From: Neobacillus terrae
GTDB lineage: Bacteria > Bacillota > Bacilli > Bacillales > Cytobacillaceae
DNA: 64,000 nt
Assembly: GCF_011393025.1 (NCBI RefSeq)
Contig: NZ_JAAOEO010000002.1
Coordinates: forward strand, 124,001-188,000
Direction: 5' to 3'
Shown piece by piece: positions 52,987 to 61,783 of the stretch; positions within the stretch are counted from its first letter, which is position 1; each line of letters opens with the position of its first letter. A model generated the notes under the pieces. That model was not told the origin of the DNA, did no database searches, and saw only the letters and a list, made by a program, of their open reading frames with translations. Position numbers and translations under genes: made by a program.

Positions 52987-54858
52987 GTGAGTACCTACGC
53001 ACAAAAAAAAGGATTCGGCGCAACTTTATGGGACTTTTTAACGACAGTCGATCATAAAAAAATTGCGATCCTATACTTGATTGCCGGCGGATTTTTCTTC
53101 GTCGTTGGCGGACTTGAAGCGATGTTTATCCGTATACAGCTTGCAGTGCCAAATAATGATTTTGTAAGTGCCGGCCTGTATAATGAAATTATGACAATGC
53201 ACGGAACAACCATGATTTTCCTGGCAGCTATGCCGCTTGTTTTTGCATTTATGAATGCAGTAATGCCTCTGCAAATTGGTGCAAGGGACGTTGCGTTTCC
53301 ATTCGTTAATGCTTTAGGATTCTGGCTGTTTTTCTTCGGAGGAGTATTTCTTAACCTTTCATGGTTCCTTGGGGGCGCTCCAGATGCAGGATGGACTTCT
53401 TATGCATCATTAGCGATTGCCTCTAAAGGTCATGGAGTTGACTTCTACGTACTTGGATTGCAAATCTCAGGTATTGGAACCCTTATTGGGGGTATCAATT
53501 TCCTTGTAACGATCATCAATATGCGTGCTCCAGGCATGACTTATATGCGTATGCCGCTATTTACATGGTCAACATTTGTAACTTCAGCACTTATTTTGTT
53601 CGCATTTCCTCCATTAACTGTGGGATTAGTTTTAATGATGTTCGACCGTTTATTCGGTGCAAATTTCTTCGAAGTTACAATGGGCGGTAATACAGTAATC
53701 TGGGAGCACTTATTCTGGATTTTCGGACACCCAGAAGTTTATATCCTTATCTTGCCTGCATTTGGTATTTTTTCGGAAACTTTTGCAATTTTCTCTAGAA
53801 AAAGACTATTTGGATATTCTTCCATGGTATTCGCGCTCGTTTTAATCGGATTCCTTGGTTTCATGGTTTGGGCTCACCATATGTTCACAACTGGACTAGG
53901 CCCTGTAGCTAACGCTATTTTTGCAGTAGCAACAATGGCAATTGGTGTACCAACCGGTATCAAAATTTTCAACTGGCTCTTTACAATGTGGGGAGGAAGT
54001 GTAAAGTTCACAACTCCAATGTTATATGCAGTTTCATTTATCCCATCATTCGTTGCCGGTGGGGTAACGGGAGTTATGCTTGCATCTGCAGCAGCTGACT
54101 ACCAGTATCATGATACGTATTTCGTAGTTGCTCACTTCCATTACGTTATCGTTGGTGGGGTAGTATTAGCAATATTGGCTGGAACGCATCTTTACTGGCC
54201 AAAAATGTTTGGAACTATGCTTAATGAAACAATGGGGAAAATTACGTTCACATTATTCCTGATCGGCTTTCATTTAACATTCTTTATTCAGCACTTCCTT
54301 GGACTTTGGGGTATGCCACGCCGTGTATTCACTTACCTTCCAGGACAAGGCTTTGAAACAGCAAACATGGTAAGTACTGTCGGCGCATTCTTTATGGCTG
54401 TCGGAGTAATTGTTCTATTGATTAATATCATTGTCACATCTGCTAGAAATGTTAGGGTTGGAAACGACCCATGGGGTGACGGAAGAACTCTTGAGTGGGC
54501 CATTCCATCTCCACCGCCTTTCTATAACTTTAAACAGCTTCCATTAGTTCGTGGATTGGATGCTTACTGGTTAGAGAAAATGGAGGGTAAAATGGCAATG
54601 ACTCCAGCAGAACCAATTGGCGATATTCATATGCCGAACGCTTCCTTCCTGCCTTTCACAATAGCACTTGGCTTATTTATTGCAGCGTTTGGTGCTATGT
54701 ACCATGTGGATCATAAGCCTTGGGCGCTCCCAGTAATGGTTATAGGATTATTAGTAACCTTTGCATCAATGTTCTTACGCTCTGTAAAAGATGATCATGG
54801 ATTCCATATCCATAAAGAAGATCTAATTGAAAAAACTGACAAGGGGGTAGAGGCATAA
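52987..54858 (+). CDS. ctaD: Cytochrome c oxidase (caa3) subunit I
   Basis: 623 residues, 12 core spans plus C-terminal spans. Haem/copper ligands: MTMHGTTMIF (haem a), WIFGHPEVYIL (CuB His with cross-linked Tyr), WAHHMFTTG (two CuB His), VAHFHYVIVGG (haem a3 and a). Proton-pumping haem-copper oxidase of type A. GTG start with GGGAGG nine bases upstream. Confidence 0.97.
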   Translation: MSTYAQKKGFGATLWDFLTTVDHKKIAILYLIAGGFFFVVGGLEAMFIRIQLAVPNNDFVSAGLYNEIMTMHGTTMIFLAAMPLVFAFMNAVMPLQIGARDVAFPFVNALGFWLFFFGGVFLNLSWFLGGAPDAGWTSYASLAIASKGHGVDFYVLGLQISGIGTLIGGINFLVTIINMRAPGMTYMRMPLFTWSTFVTSALILFAFPPLTVGLVLMMFDRLFGANFFEVTMGGNTVIWEHLFWIFGHPEVYILILPAFGIFSETFAIFSRKRLFGYSSMVFALVLIGFLGFMVWAHHMFTTGLGPVANAIFAVATMAIGVPTGIKIFNWLFTMWGGSVKFTTPMLYAVSFIPSFVAGGVTGVMLASAAADYQYHDTYFVVAHFHYVIVGGVVLAILAGTHLYWPKMFGTMLNETMGKITFTLFLIGFHLTFFIQHFLGLWGMPRRVFTYLPGQGFETANMVSTVGAFFMAVGVIVLLINIIVTSARNVRVGNDPWGDGRTLEWAIPSPPPFYNFKQLPLVRGLDAYWLEKMEGKMAMTPAEPIGDIHMPNASFLPFTIALGLFIAAFGAMYHVDHKPWALPVMVIGLLVTFASMFLRSVKDDHGFHIHKEDLIEKTDKGVEA

Positions 54859-55484
54859 TGCAAGTGGAAGAAAAATTCACCTATGAAACTTGGCCTGCTC
54901 ACTCTGAAAAAGCTACCCTTGAAGCAAAAAATAAATTTATTGGTTTTTGGTTATTCTTAGGAGGAGAGACAGTTCTTTTTGCTTCTCTCTTCGCTACTTA
55001 CCTGGCTTTAAAGGATAAGGTTCCGAATACAAGCATGCCGCATGCGAAAGATTTATTTGAATTGCCGCTTACTTTTGCAGCAACAATGCTGCTTTTGACA
55101 AGTTCTTTAACAAGCGTTTATGCAATGTACCATATGAAGAACTTTGCCTTTAGAAAAATGATGCTTTGGCTTGGTCTTACTGCTCTTTTAGGTGCTGGAT
55201 TCCTTGGGCTTGAAATTTACGAGTTCACAAATTATGTACATGAAGGCCATACCTTTACAAGCAGTGCTTTTGGATCTGCCTTTTATACTTTAGTTGGATT
55301 CCATGGAGGCCACGTTGCTTTCGGTCTTTTATGGTGTTTAACATTAATGTTCCGTAATTCAAAAAGAGGTTTAGATCTATACAACGCACCAAAGTTTTAT
55401 GTGTTCAGTTTGTATTGGCACTTCATTGACGTTGTATGGGTATTCATCTTTACAGTAGTGTATTTAATGGGAATGGTGGGATAA
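54858..55484 (+). CDS. ctaE: Cytochrome c oxidase (caa3) subunit III
   Basis: 208 residues, five spans. FWLFLGGETVLFASLFATYL, GFHGGHVAFGLLW and YWHFIDVVWVFIFTVVYL are typical of the bacterial subunit III. It overlaps ctaD by one base (TAATG), so the two are translationally coupled. Confidence 0.96.
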   Translation: MQVEEKFTYETWPAHSEKATLEAKNKFIGFWLFLGGETVLFASLFATYLALKDKVPNTSMPHAKDLFELPLTFAATMLLLTSSLTSVYAMYHMKNFAFRKMMLWLGLTALLGAGFLGLEIYEFTNYVHEGHTFTSSAFGSAFYTLVGFHGGHVAFGLLWCLTLMFRNSKRGLDLYNAPKFYVFSLYWHFIDVVWVFIFTVVYLMGMVG

Positions 55485-55488
55485 ACTG

Positions 55489-55824
55489 ATGGCAAATCAT
55501 GAATTAAATTCAGGAAACCCTAGAGTTGACATTGAATATCGCCGTAAAAAAAGCAAAGAAGAAATGCGTTATCAAATCGTCTCATTTACAATGATGCTAT
55601 TTTTGACATTTATTGCTTTTGGTATGGTTGCTGCAAAAGGTTTTTCGCATTGGTTTACAGTGCCAATTATTCTTTTGCTTGCTGTTGTTCAGGTGATATT
55701 CCAACTATATTATTTCATGCATATGAATCAAAAGGGGCATGAAGCCCCTTCCCTTTTCCTTTTTACAGGTTTAGGAGTAGGTCTTACTGCAATCCTTACT
55801 TTTATGACCATCGTTTGGTGGTAA
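55489..55824 (+). CDS. ctaF: Cytochrome c oxidase (caa3) subunit IVB
   Basis: 111 residues, three spans after a polar start (RVDIEYRRKKSKEEMRYQ); the pattern YYFMHMNQKGHEAPSLFLFT marks COX4_pro. Small structural subunit. It begins four bases after ctaE. Confidence 0.94.
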   Translation: MANHELNSGNPRVDIEYRRKKSKEEMRYQIVSFTMMLFLTFIAFGMVAAKGFSHWFTVPIILLLAVVQVIFQLYYFMHMNQKGHEAPSLFLFTGLGVGLTAILTFMTIVWW

Positions 55825-55826
55825 TC

Positions 55827-55859
55827 AAAAGAAAATCGGCTGCTGCCGATTTTCTTTTT
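55827..55859 (+). terminator. Terminator after ctaF
   Basis: GAAAATCGGC-TGCT-GCCGATTTTC and TTTTTG. It has the same ten-base stem as the ykyA terminator (25841). Confidence 0.85.
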
Positions 55860-55962
55860 GTGTTTAATAGAAAAAACTGTCAACTGAGGAAAAGGACCCT
55901 TCTTTGCTTCAAATCGAATTCAGAGGTATAATAAAGACATGTTTTGACAGAGGTGATTATAA

Positions 55963-56892
55963 GTGCTTTCATTAGATATTTTTGGATTTCAGGCGCTTTG
56001 GAGCCCATATTTTTTGGTTTCACTGTTAATTGTTTTAGCAATTTATTTTATCCTGACAACACGTTATAGGAAGAATTTTAAAGAAAGCAGCCCTCTAACA
56101 ATGGGGCAGGGGATTTCTTTTTCAATAGGTATTATTCTATTGTATGCAGCGAAAGGGTCTCCGCTGGACCTAATGGGGCATTTAATGTTTTACGCCCATA
56201 TGATCCAAATGGCTGTCTTATGTCTAGTTATACCACCGATTATGATTGTGGGTATTCCGCAGTGGATGTGGAGAGCGATACTAAGACATCCCGTCATAAA
56301 CTCTGTTTTTACAGTCATGACAAAGCCACTGATAGCTCTCATTGTATTTAACGGCTTATTTTCTATTTACCATATCCCTTTGGTATTTGATAATATTATG
56401 CAAAGCATGTTCCTTCATGCCGCTTATACAGTGATACTTTTTATTACTGCTATCTTTATGTGGTGGCCACTGGTTAATCGCTTGGAAGATTATCAAACGC
56501 TAAACGGGCTAAAAAAAGTCGGCTATATTTTTGGTGACGGCATTTTACTTACCCCGGCCTGCGCGCTTATTATTTTTGCAAATGACCCAATGTACACCAC
56601 TTTTTCTGATCCTCATACCTGGGGAGAAATGATGAAATTATGTGTACCCCCGGCTACATTAGCCAGCCTGAATTTGAGCGGTCCTGAATTATTCAATTCA
56701 ATGTCATTGATTCATGATCAGCAGCTGGGCGGGGTGTTAATGAAAGTTATTCAGGAAATTGTTTATGGAACAGTATTGGGACAGGTATTCTTTGAGTGGT
56801 ACCGTAAGGACCAGGCAGAATCCCAATTGGAGATTACTAACTCTCTTAACCCAGAAATAAACAGCAGACTGAAACCCTCTCCAAGTAAATAA
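55963..56892 (+). CDS. ctaG: Cytochrome c oxidase assembly factor CtaG
   Basis: 309 residues, seven spans, caa3_CtaG family: HLMFYAHMIQMAVLCLVIPP, MFLHAAYTVILFITAIFMWW and PACALIIFAN. Needed for CuB insertion or for stable caa3 in Bacillus. GTG start with AGAGGTGATT upstream. It is separated from ctaF by a terminator, so probably has its own promoter as well. Confidence 0.93.
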   Translation: MLSLDIFGFQALWSPYFLVSLLIVLAIYFILTTRYRKNFKESSPLTMGQGISFSIGIILLYAAKGSPLDLMGHLMFYAHMIQMAVLCLVIPPIMIVGIPQWMWRAILRHPVINSVFTVMTKPLIALIVFNGLFSIYHIPLVFDNIMQSMFLHAAYTVILFITAIFMWWPLVNRLEDYQTLNGLKKVGYIFGDGILLTPACALIIFANDPMYTTFSDPHTWGEMMKLCVPPATLASLNLSGPELFNSMSLIHDQQLGGVLMKVIQEIVYGTVLGQVFFEWYRKDQAESQLEITNSLNPEINSRLKPSPSK

Positions 56893-56901
56893 AATATCAA
56901 G

Positions 56902-56930
56902 ATCTCCCTTATAAGGGGGATTTTTATTTT
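56902..56930 (+). terminator. Terminator of ctaG
   Basis: TCTCCC/GGGGGA stem (with one G-T pair) and TTTTTATTTT. Confidence 0.78.
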
Positions 56931-57063
56931 AATTCTTAGCAGCAATCCGTAGCCCTTTTTCGAAAAGAATTGCTCTTTTCATACTTTTTTAGAATAGGAT
57001 TTGTAAAATCAGGACAAGTAAACTAAAATTATGGATGAATAAAATAAAAGCGAGGACTTATAT

Positions 57064-57531
57064 ATGAATGCTTCATTGCCCGTTTTACCTACAATAAGTA
57101 CATCATTTATTGTTTTGAGTGCTGTTACAGTTGCGATTGGATGGTGGCAAATCCGCCGGAAAAATATTGAGGCTCATAAAAAGACGATGATAACCGCCGC
57201 AATATTTGCCCTTATTTTCTTTTTGATTTATGCAAGCAGAACCGTTTTTATCGGGAATACTTCCTTTGGCGGACCAGCCAGTGTCAAACCTTATTACACT
57301 ATATTTTTAATTTTTCACATTACACTGGCAACAACCGGAGCAGTTTTTGGGATTGTCACACTTCTTACCGGGTTTAAAAATAAATTGTCCAAGCACCGTA
57401 AGCTGGGACCAATTACAAGTATTATTTGGTTTTTCACAGGCATAACAGGAGTCGCAGTTTATTTATTATTGTACGTATTTTACCGAGGCGGAGAAACAAC
57501 CTCCGTAATCAAAGCTATATTGGGATTCTAA
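57064..57531 (+). CDS. DUF420 protein, CtaM-like oxidase assembly factor
   Basis: 155 residues, four or five spans, DUF420 family (B. subtilis YozB). Conserved His residues sit at span ends: NIEAHKKTM, LIFHITLATTGAV and SKHRKLGP. S. aureus CtaM of this family is needed for haem-copper oxidase maturation. It lies next to the cta operon, unlike B. subtilis yozB as I recall. Ribosome site GCGAGGA before the ATG. Confidence 0.87.
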   Translation: MNASLPVLPTISTSFIVLSAVTVAIGWWQIRRKNIEAHKKTMITAAIFALIFFLIYASRTVFIGNTSFGGPASVKPYYTIFLIFHITLATTGAVFGIVTLLTGFKNKLSKHRKLGPITSIIWFFTGITGVAVYLLLYVFYRGGETTSVIKAILGF

Positions 57532-57536
57532 AACCA

Positions 57537-57564
57537 AAAGTACCCTTTCTGGGTGCTTTTTTTG
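57537..57564 (+). terminator. Terminator of the ctaM-like gene
   Basis: AAAGtACCC-TTTCT-GGGTgCTTT stem with one mismatch and a run of T's. Confidence 0.78.
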
Positions 57565-57649
57565 TTTACCCATTTTGCTTCTCTGAACCCATTTTTGGTC
57601 ACTAAGAGGGGCAAGTCTATGTTAACGGATGCAAGTTAAAGGTTCTACG

Positions 57650-57748
57650 GGAAAAGCAGGTCATGGGAGACCATGCAGGCACATAGCGCGGTGGAGGCAC
57701 CTGTACCGCCCGCGGAAAGCGAGTGCCTGAAGTGGGAAACAAGGCAAT
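57650..57748. repeat. Interspersed repeat B, copy 4
   Basis: Blocks shared with the other copies: GAGACCATGCAGGCACATAG, GCGGTGGAGGC, CCCGCGGAAAGCGAGTGCCT and AGTGGGAAACAAGGC. It is diverged, and lies between the ctaM-like gene and the GNAT pseudogene. Confidence 0.7.
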
Positions 57749-57796
57749 AATTGAAAAGGAATTGCTTTGCTCTTAATCGACTTTTTATAGAGATTT

Positions 57797-58942
57797 ATGG
57801 AAATTAATAAATTAACAGCAGGATTCTATGGAGCTTTCGATGTATGTTTTTCAGTATAAAATTAAAGATGAAGATATACCAAAGAGAAAAGAAATGCTAA
57901 AAAATATAAAATTTGAGGAATTTATCAACAAGAACAATTGGCTGCCAACCTTCATATTATTCCTCTGGAAATAATAATGTCTGGGGCACAATGGAAAATG
58001 GGGGGATTGCAGGTGTTGCAAAATATCCTGAATATCGTCAATAGGGTTTGTTCATGCTTTATTAAAGGAAGCAATTAGGGAAATAAAAGAGAAGGGCTGC
58101 TTGTGTCTTTCCTGCATCCATTTGATATTGCCTTTTATCGAAGTTTCGGCTGTGAGATTTTCACAGAGAACCGGAAAATAACAATCCAAAGTAAAGACTT
58201 TCAATCCATCGGTTATGCAAATGGAACTATAAAGAGATTTTCAAGAGAAACACATAACAAGGAATTAGAAGATATTTATCATTCATACGCGACCCGTTTC
58301 ACCGGTATGAAGATTGGTGGAATCAAAATATTTATCAAGATGAACAAGTGGCAGTCTATTACGATGAAACCAACAATGAAGCTAAAGGTTATGTCCTTTA
58401 TAATATAAACGATCGGAAAATGGACGTGCAGGAATTAGTCATTTAAATCAGGAAGCAAGGGAAGGCTTATAGAATTTTATCTAACAGCATGACTCCATGG
58501 TTGATACAGTGGCATTACTAGTTTCAGTTCATGCCCCGTTTCCTTATTTTTTAAAACAGCCAAAACAAAAGACGGAAGTATTTCCTTATTTTATGGCTAG
58601 AATTGTTGATGATAAAAGAATGCCTTAAAAGATATGTTTTCCGCCAGAGTTCGGAATCGGTCTTTATTCATTTGAAGGATGATATGCTCCATGGAACAAT
58701 GGAAGCTATTTAATAGGACCTACAGAAGTCAAAGCTTTCAAAGAAAAGCAAGGAAGTACCTGTACCAATTATCCTAAAAAAGGAATCTCCCTAAGTATTA
58801 ATACTTTAACAGCTATACTTTTTGGATATAAGAGCCCTCATGAATTATTTGAATTAGGGTACATTCGAGGAGATTCCTCGGAAGCAGATAAGCTTGAACA
58901 TATAATTCCCCATAAGAAACCATTAATTATGATTTCTTTTAA
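57797..58942 (+). pseudogene. Decayed Eis-like GNAT N-acetyltransferase
   Basis: Translating all three plus frames and stitching them recovers one protein of the Eis-like GNAT type (GNAT fold plus C-terminal SCP2-like domain, about 390 residues when intact). Fragments in order: QYKIKDEDIPKRKEML, QLAANLHIIPLEI, KMGGIAGVAKYPEYR (frameshift just before, stop just after), SFLHPFDIAFYRSFGCEIF, NGTIKRFSRETHNKELEDIY, YYDETNEAKGYVLYNI, TVALLVSVHAPF, TNYPKKGISLSINTLTAILF and PHELFELGYI. There are many single-base indels and stops spread over the length, so it is long dead. The readable 101-codon frame at 58103-58408 is just its longest surviving piece. Confidence 0.85.
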
Positions 58943-58997
58943 ATTAATACAATAGAGGACTTCCTGTGGATGTCATCTTTCACTTCTTGGAAAAATA

Positions 58998-60056
58998 CTA
59001 AATCTTAAATTTCACTTTTATAATGCCTGCTTCCTTTGCGGTAGTATAAATAATAAGAAGTAACGGGCCTACTATAAAGCCGAGAATTCCTACTACCTTC
59101 ATTCCCAAATACATAGCTATCAGCGTAGACAGAGGGGAAAGGCCAATGTGTCTGCCCATTACTTTTGGTTCTACTGTTCGACGAATAATTAATAAAATCG
59201 CTGCAAGAATGGCAAGCTGAGTGCCTGTTGAAACGTCTCCTATAGCAAACTCGTATAGACTCCACGGACCAAGTATAAGAATAGAACCAAGTATTGGAAT
59301 AAAATCAATTCCCCAAATAACAAGGGAGACCACAAGAGCAGTATCAGGGCAAATTATAATCAGGCCAATTAGTGAAACAATAAAAATAATCACACTAACC
59401 ATAAACTGTGCCTTAAAAAAACCTACAACGACATAGGAAAGCCTGGAAGTCATGAAGCTCACTTTTTCAGCTGTTTTTTCGGAAAGATGATTATAAGTTT
59501 TAAGCTTTAAGGCAGGCAGTTCCAGTAAAAATAAAAATAGGGCTATTAAATAAACAAGAAAATTAACTAAGTAATTAGGAATGTTTGTCAAAATTACTTT
59601 TAAGTTGTTTATATTTAAATATGTGAGAAGGTCTGCTTTCAGGTTATTAAGGAAGCTTTCTACCTGTGAACTTATTTCACGCACAATCTCAACAGGGAGA
59701 TCTCTTGAGGCAGATATATAACTCTTTTGCATTTTATGCCATGACCTGGTTACATCATTGATGTATTGAGGAGCGTGGTTTACCGTTTTCACTGCTTCGG
59801 TAATTACTTTTGTGGTAACAAAATACCCAACAAGAGATAGTAAAAGCACAAATATAAGAAACACAGTGATAACCGCTGTCCGGTGCTTTATTTTTAAAAT
59901 CTGTTCCAGCTTTAGACAAGCCGGGTTGAGAAGAGAGGCTGTAATGAAAGCAAAAATTAATGGCAGAGAAACGGGCAATATAAAATATAGCAAAAGAAAA
60001 ATGATGGCTAAAACCAATAAATAAACCAAATTTATTTTTGTGAAAATTACTTTCAA
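58998..60056 (-). CDS. AI-2E/PerM-family permease-like membrane protein
   Basis: 352 residues, seven or eight spans, in the family once called UPF0118: an N-terminal span pair, a central amphipathic region (about 85-160) and the conserved end GIDFIPILGSILILGPWSLY, EPKVMGRHIGLSPL, FIVGPLLLIIYTTAKEAG. Members include AI-2 exporters, Na+/H+ antiporters and B. subtilis YtvI/YueF; the substrate is unknown. AAGGGG seven bases ahead sets TTG 60056 as start. Confidence 0.83.
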   Translation of the reverse strand: MKVIFTKINLVYLLVLAIIFLLLYFILPVSLPLIFAFITASLLNPACLKLEQILKIKHRTAVITVFLIFVLLLSLVGYFVTTKVITEAVKTVNHAPQYINDVTRSWHKMQKSYISASRDLPVEIVREISSQVESFLNNLKADLLTYLNINNLKVILTNIPNYLVNFLVYLIALFLFLLELPALKLKTYNHLSEKTAEKVSFMTSRLSYVVVGFFKAQFMVSVIIFIVSLIGLIIICPDTALVVSLVIWGIDFIPILGSILILGPWSLYEFAIGDVSTGTQLAILAAILLIIRRTVEPKVMGRHIGLSPLSTLIAMYLGMKVVGILGFIVGPLLLIIYTTAKEAGIIKVKFKI

Positions 60057-60199
60057 TAGGGTACCCCTTCCCATGAAGCAAATGAAAAAAATAAAAGGAT
60101 TGAACAATTAAATTATAGTACGCATTTAATGGAATAAACAATGTAATTTGCACTTATGCCCTATTTATTTAAAATTGAGTTGAAGGCGGCGGTAATGCT

Positions 60200-60553
60200 A
60201 TGTGCCCAAAAAGCATTACAGAGGAAACCATCCAGGCTATTGCCCATATTTTATTGGCGATAATTGAGTCAGCTGCAAAGGAATATAATTTTGTTCTTAC
60301 AGGATCCTATTCCCAAAAAAATACTTTTTATTCAAAAGAAAAAATGCTGGTCCGGTATAAAGGAATGGTTGTCCGGCCTAAAGAAGATGGAGTATCAGTA
60401 GATGTGTTTGTTCTTTTTCAAGGGTATGATGATGTCATTGATAGGGTTAAAAAACTGCAGGAACAAATCTTTCAAGATGCAAATAGCCTTATTGGCTGCC
60501 TTGTAAAAGAAATTAATATTAGTCTGGAAAAAGTAAAAAAGGCGCAGGATTGA
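60200..60553 (+). CDS. Small Asp23/Gls24-like protein of unknown function
   Basis: 117 residues, soluble. It begins MCPKSITEETIQAIAHILLA and has a central strand pair (KMLVRYKGMVVRPKEDGVSV then DVFVLFQ) and a C-terminal helix (VIDRVKKLQEQIF). The pattern recalls Asp23/Gls24-type envelope-stress proteins, but similarity is weak. The ribosome site AAGGCGG is modest. Confidence 0.65.
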   Translation: MCPKSITEETIQAIAHILLAIIESAAKEYNFVLTGSYSQKNTFYSKEKMLVRYKGMVVRPKEDGVSVDVFVLFQGYDDVIDRVKKLQEQIFQDANSLIGCLVKEINISLEKVKKAQD

Positions 60554-60566
60554 TGCGCCTTTTTTA
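60535..60566. terminator. Bidirectional terminator before ylbA
   Basis: AAAAAAGGCGCA/TGCGCCTTTTTT stem overlapping the end of the plus-strand gene; the minus-strand side serves ylbA. Confidence 0.85.
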
Positions 60567-60604
60567 CTTTTTACGTATTTTATTAATTCAGGAAACCTCG
60601 TGAA

Positions 60605-60964
60605 TTATTCCGCAAATTTCTCTACTTCAGCTTTTATATCTGAGAGAATCTTTTTGCATTGGTTAACAAGTGATTCAGGGAAATTTTCGCCTTCCCCATA
60701 TTCAACACCGTGCGGGTAATAGTGCTTTCCAAGAAGTGGCGTCATTAGCTGAATTACTGCCTTGTGAGAGCCAACATCACCTTCAACTGCATAACCAAAA
60801 ACGCGCAGATAGTAAACACCGTCTTTTAATTCGAACTTGCGATCGTATGTAACTCGCTCATAATCCCATTGGCCTTCACGAACAAGGCGGTGGTCTAGCA
60901 TGACTTCATCCAGACGGTTTAATTCCGCCTTTAAATTTTCGATTCCAATACCCTCGAATTTCAT
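60605..60964 (-). CDS. ylbA: YugN-like family protein YlbA
   Basis: 119 residues, cytosolic. GQWDYERVTYDRKFELKDGV and YLRVFGYAVEGDVGSHKAVI, then LGKHYYPHGVEYGEGE, are typical of the YugN-like family; B. subtilis ylbA lies in the same place before ylbB. Function unknown. GGAGGGAT precedes the ATG. Confidence 0.84.
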   Translation of the reverse strand: MKFEGIGIENLKAELNRLDEVMLDHRLVREGQWDYERVTYDRKFELKDGVYYLRVFGYAVEGDVGSHKAVIQLMTPLLGKHYYPHGVEYGEGENFPESLVNQCKKILSDIKAEVEKFAE

Positions 60965-61202
60965 AAATTAATCCCTCCTGCAACAATTCCATAATACAAG
61001 TGTTTTCTATCACCAATTATGAACAATTTAAATTCAATTTAATAATAGTTGAAAACGTTACAACATGCAATGAATACATCAACTGAAGTAAGAGATTCAT
61101 CCTCTAAATAGAGAAATCATATTGTAGAATATTATGGACTTTCTTGGAAAAGCTAATATGAAGAATCTTAGGTATTTGGGAATCTAATTGGAGGTATTTA
61201 AG

Positions 61203-61637
61203 TTGGAAAAGATAAGGGATATTATGACAGACGAAGTAGAATGCTGTACTCTTTTGGATAATGTGTTTGAAGTTGCTGTAAAAATGAAGAATTTGAATGT
61301 TGGAGCTATTCCAATTGTAGAAGAAAAGAAATTGGTAGGAATGATTACGGACCGGGATATTGTTGTTAGAGGTGTTGCGGAAAAGCATCCAGGTTCTACT
61401 AAGGTAGAGGATATCATGAGCAGTGAATTAATTACCATTTCGCCTGATGCAACAAGCCAGGAAGCTGTTCATTTGATGTCTGAGCATCAAATAAGAAGAC
61501 TGCCTGTTGTTGACAACGGAGAGTTAGTAGGGATTGTTTCTTTGGGGGATTTTGCAATAAGACAATTATCCGACGACCAGGCAAAAGAGGCCTTGTCTGA
61601 CATATCAGAACAAAAATATAATAATCTGCAGCATTAG
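61203..61637 (+). CDS. ylbB: CBS-domain protein YlbB
   Basis: 144 residues, two CBS domains: VAVKMKNLNVGAIPIVEEKK, GMITDRDIVVRG, then VHLMSEHQIRRLPVVDNGEL, GIVSLGDFA. Probably binds an adenosyl ligand; the family's role in Bacillus is unknown. GGAGG eight bases upstream sets TTG 61203 as start; an in-frame TTG at 61188 overlaps the ribosome site. Confidence 0.9.
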   Translation: MEKIRDIMTDEVECCTLLDNVFEVAVKMKNLNVGAIPIVEEKKLVGMITDRDIVVRGVAEKHPGSTKVEDIMSSELITISPDATSQEAVHLMSEHQIRRLPVVDNGELVGIVSLGDFAIRQLSDDQAKEALSDISEQKYNNLQH

Positions 61638-61663
61638 AAAGGTGCCCATAGGTGCCTCTTTTT
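61637..61663 (+). terminator. Terminator of ylbB
   Basis: AGGTGCC-CATA-GGTGCCT (two G-T pairs) and CTTTTT, overlapping the stop codon. Confidence 0.6.
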
Positions 61664-61783
61664 GTGCCGATAAAGAAAGGTGTCAGTATTTTTTATTGAT
61701 TCTTGTTAAATTAAATATTAAAAATGGTATAATAATTTTAATACATATCGATTTAATCAGGGCAAAATGGGGAGGGGCAGCCT

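Noticed and set aside
58103..58408. A 101-codon frame as a separate gene
   Set aside because: It is the longest intact piece of the decayed GNAT pseudogene; sequence before and after it continues the same protein in other frames.
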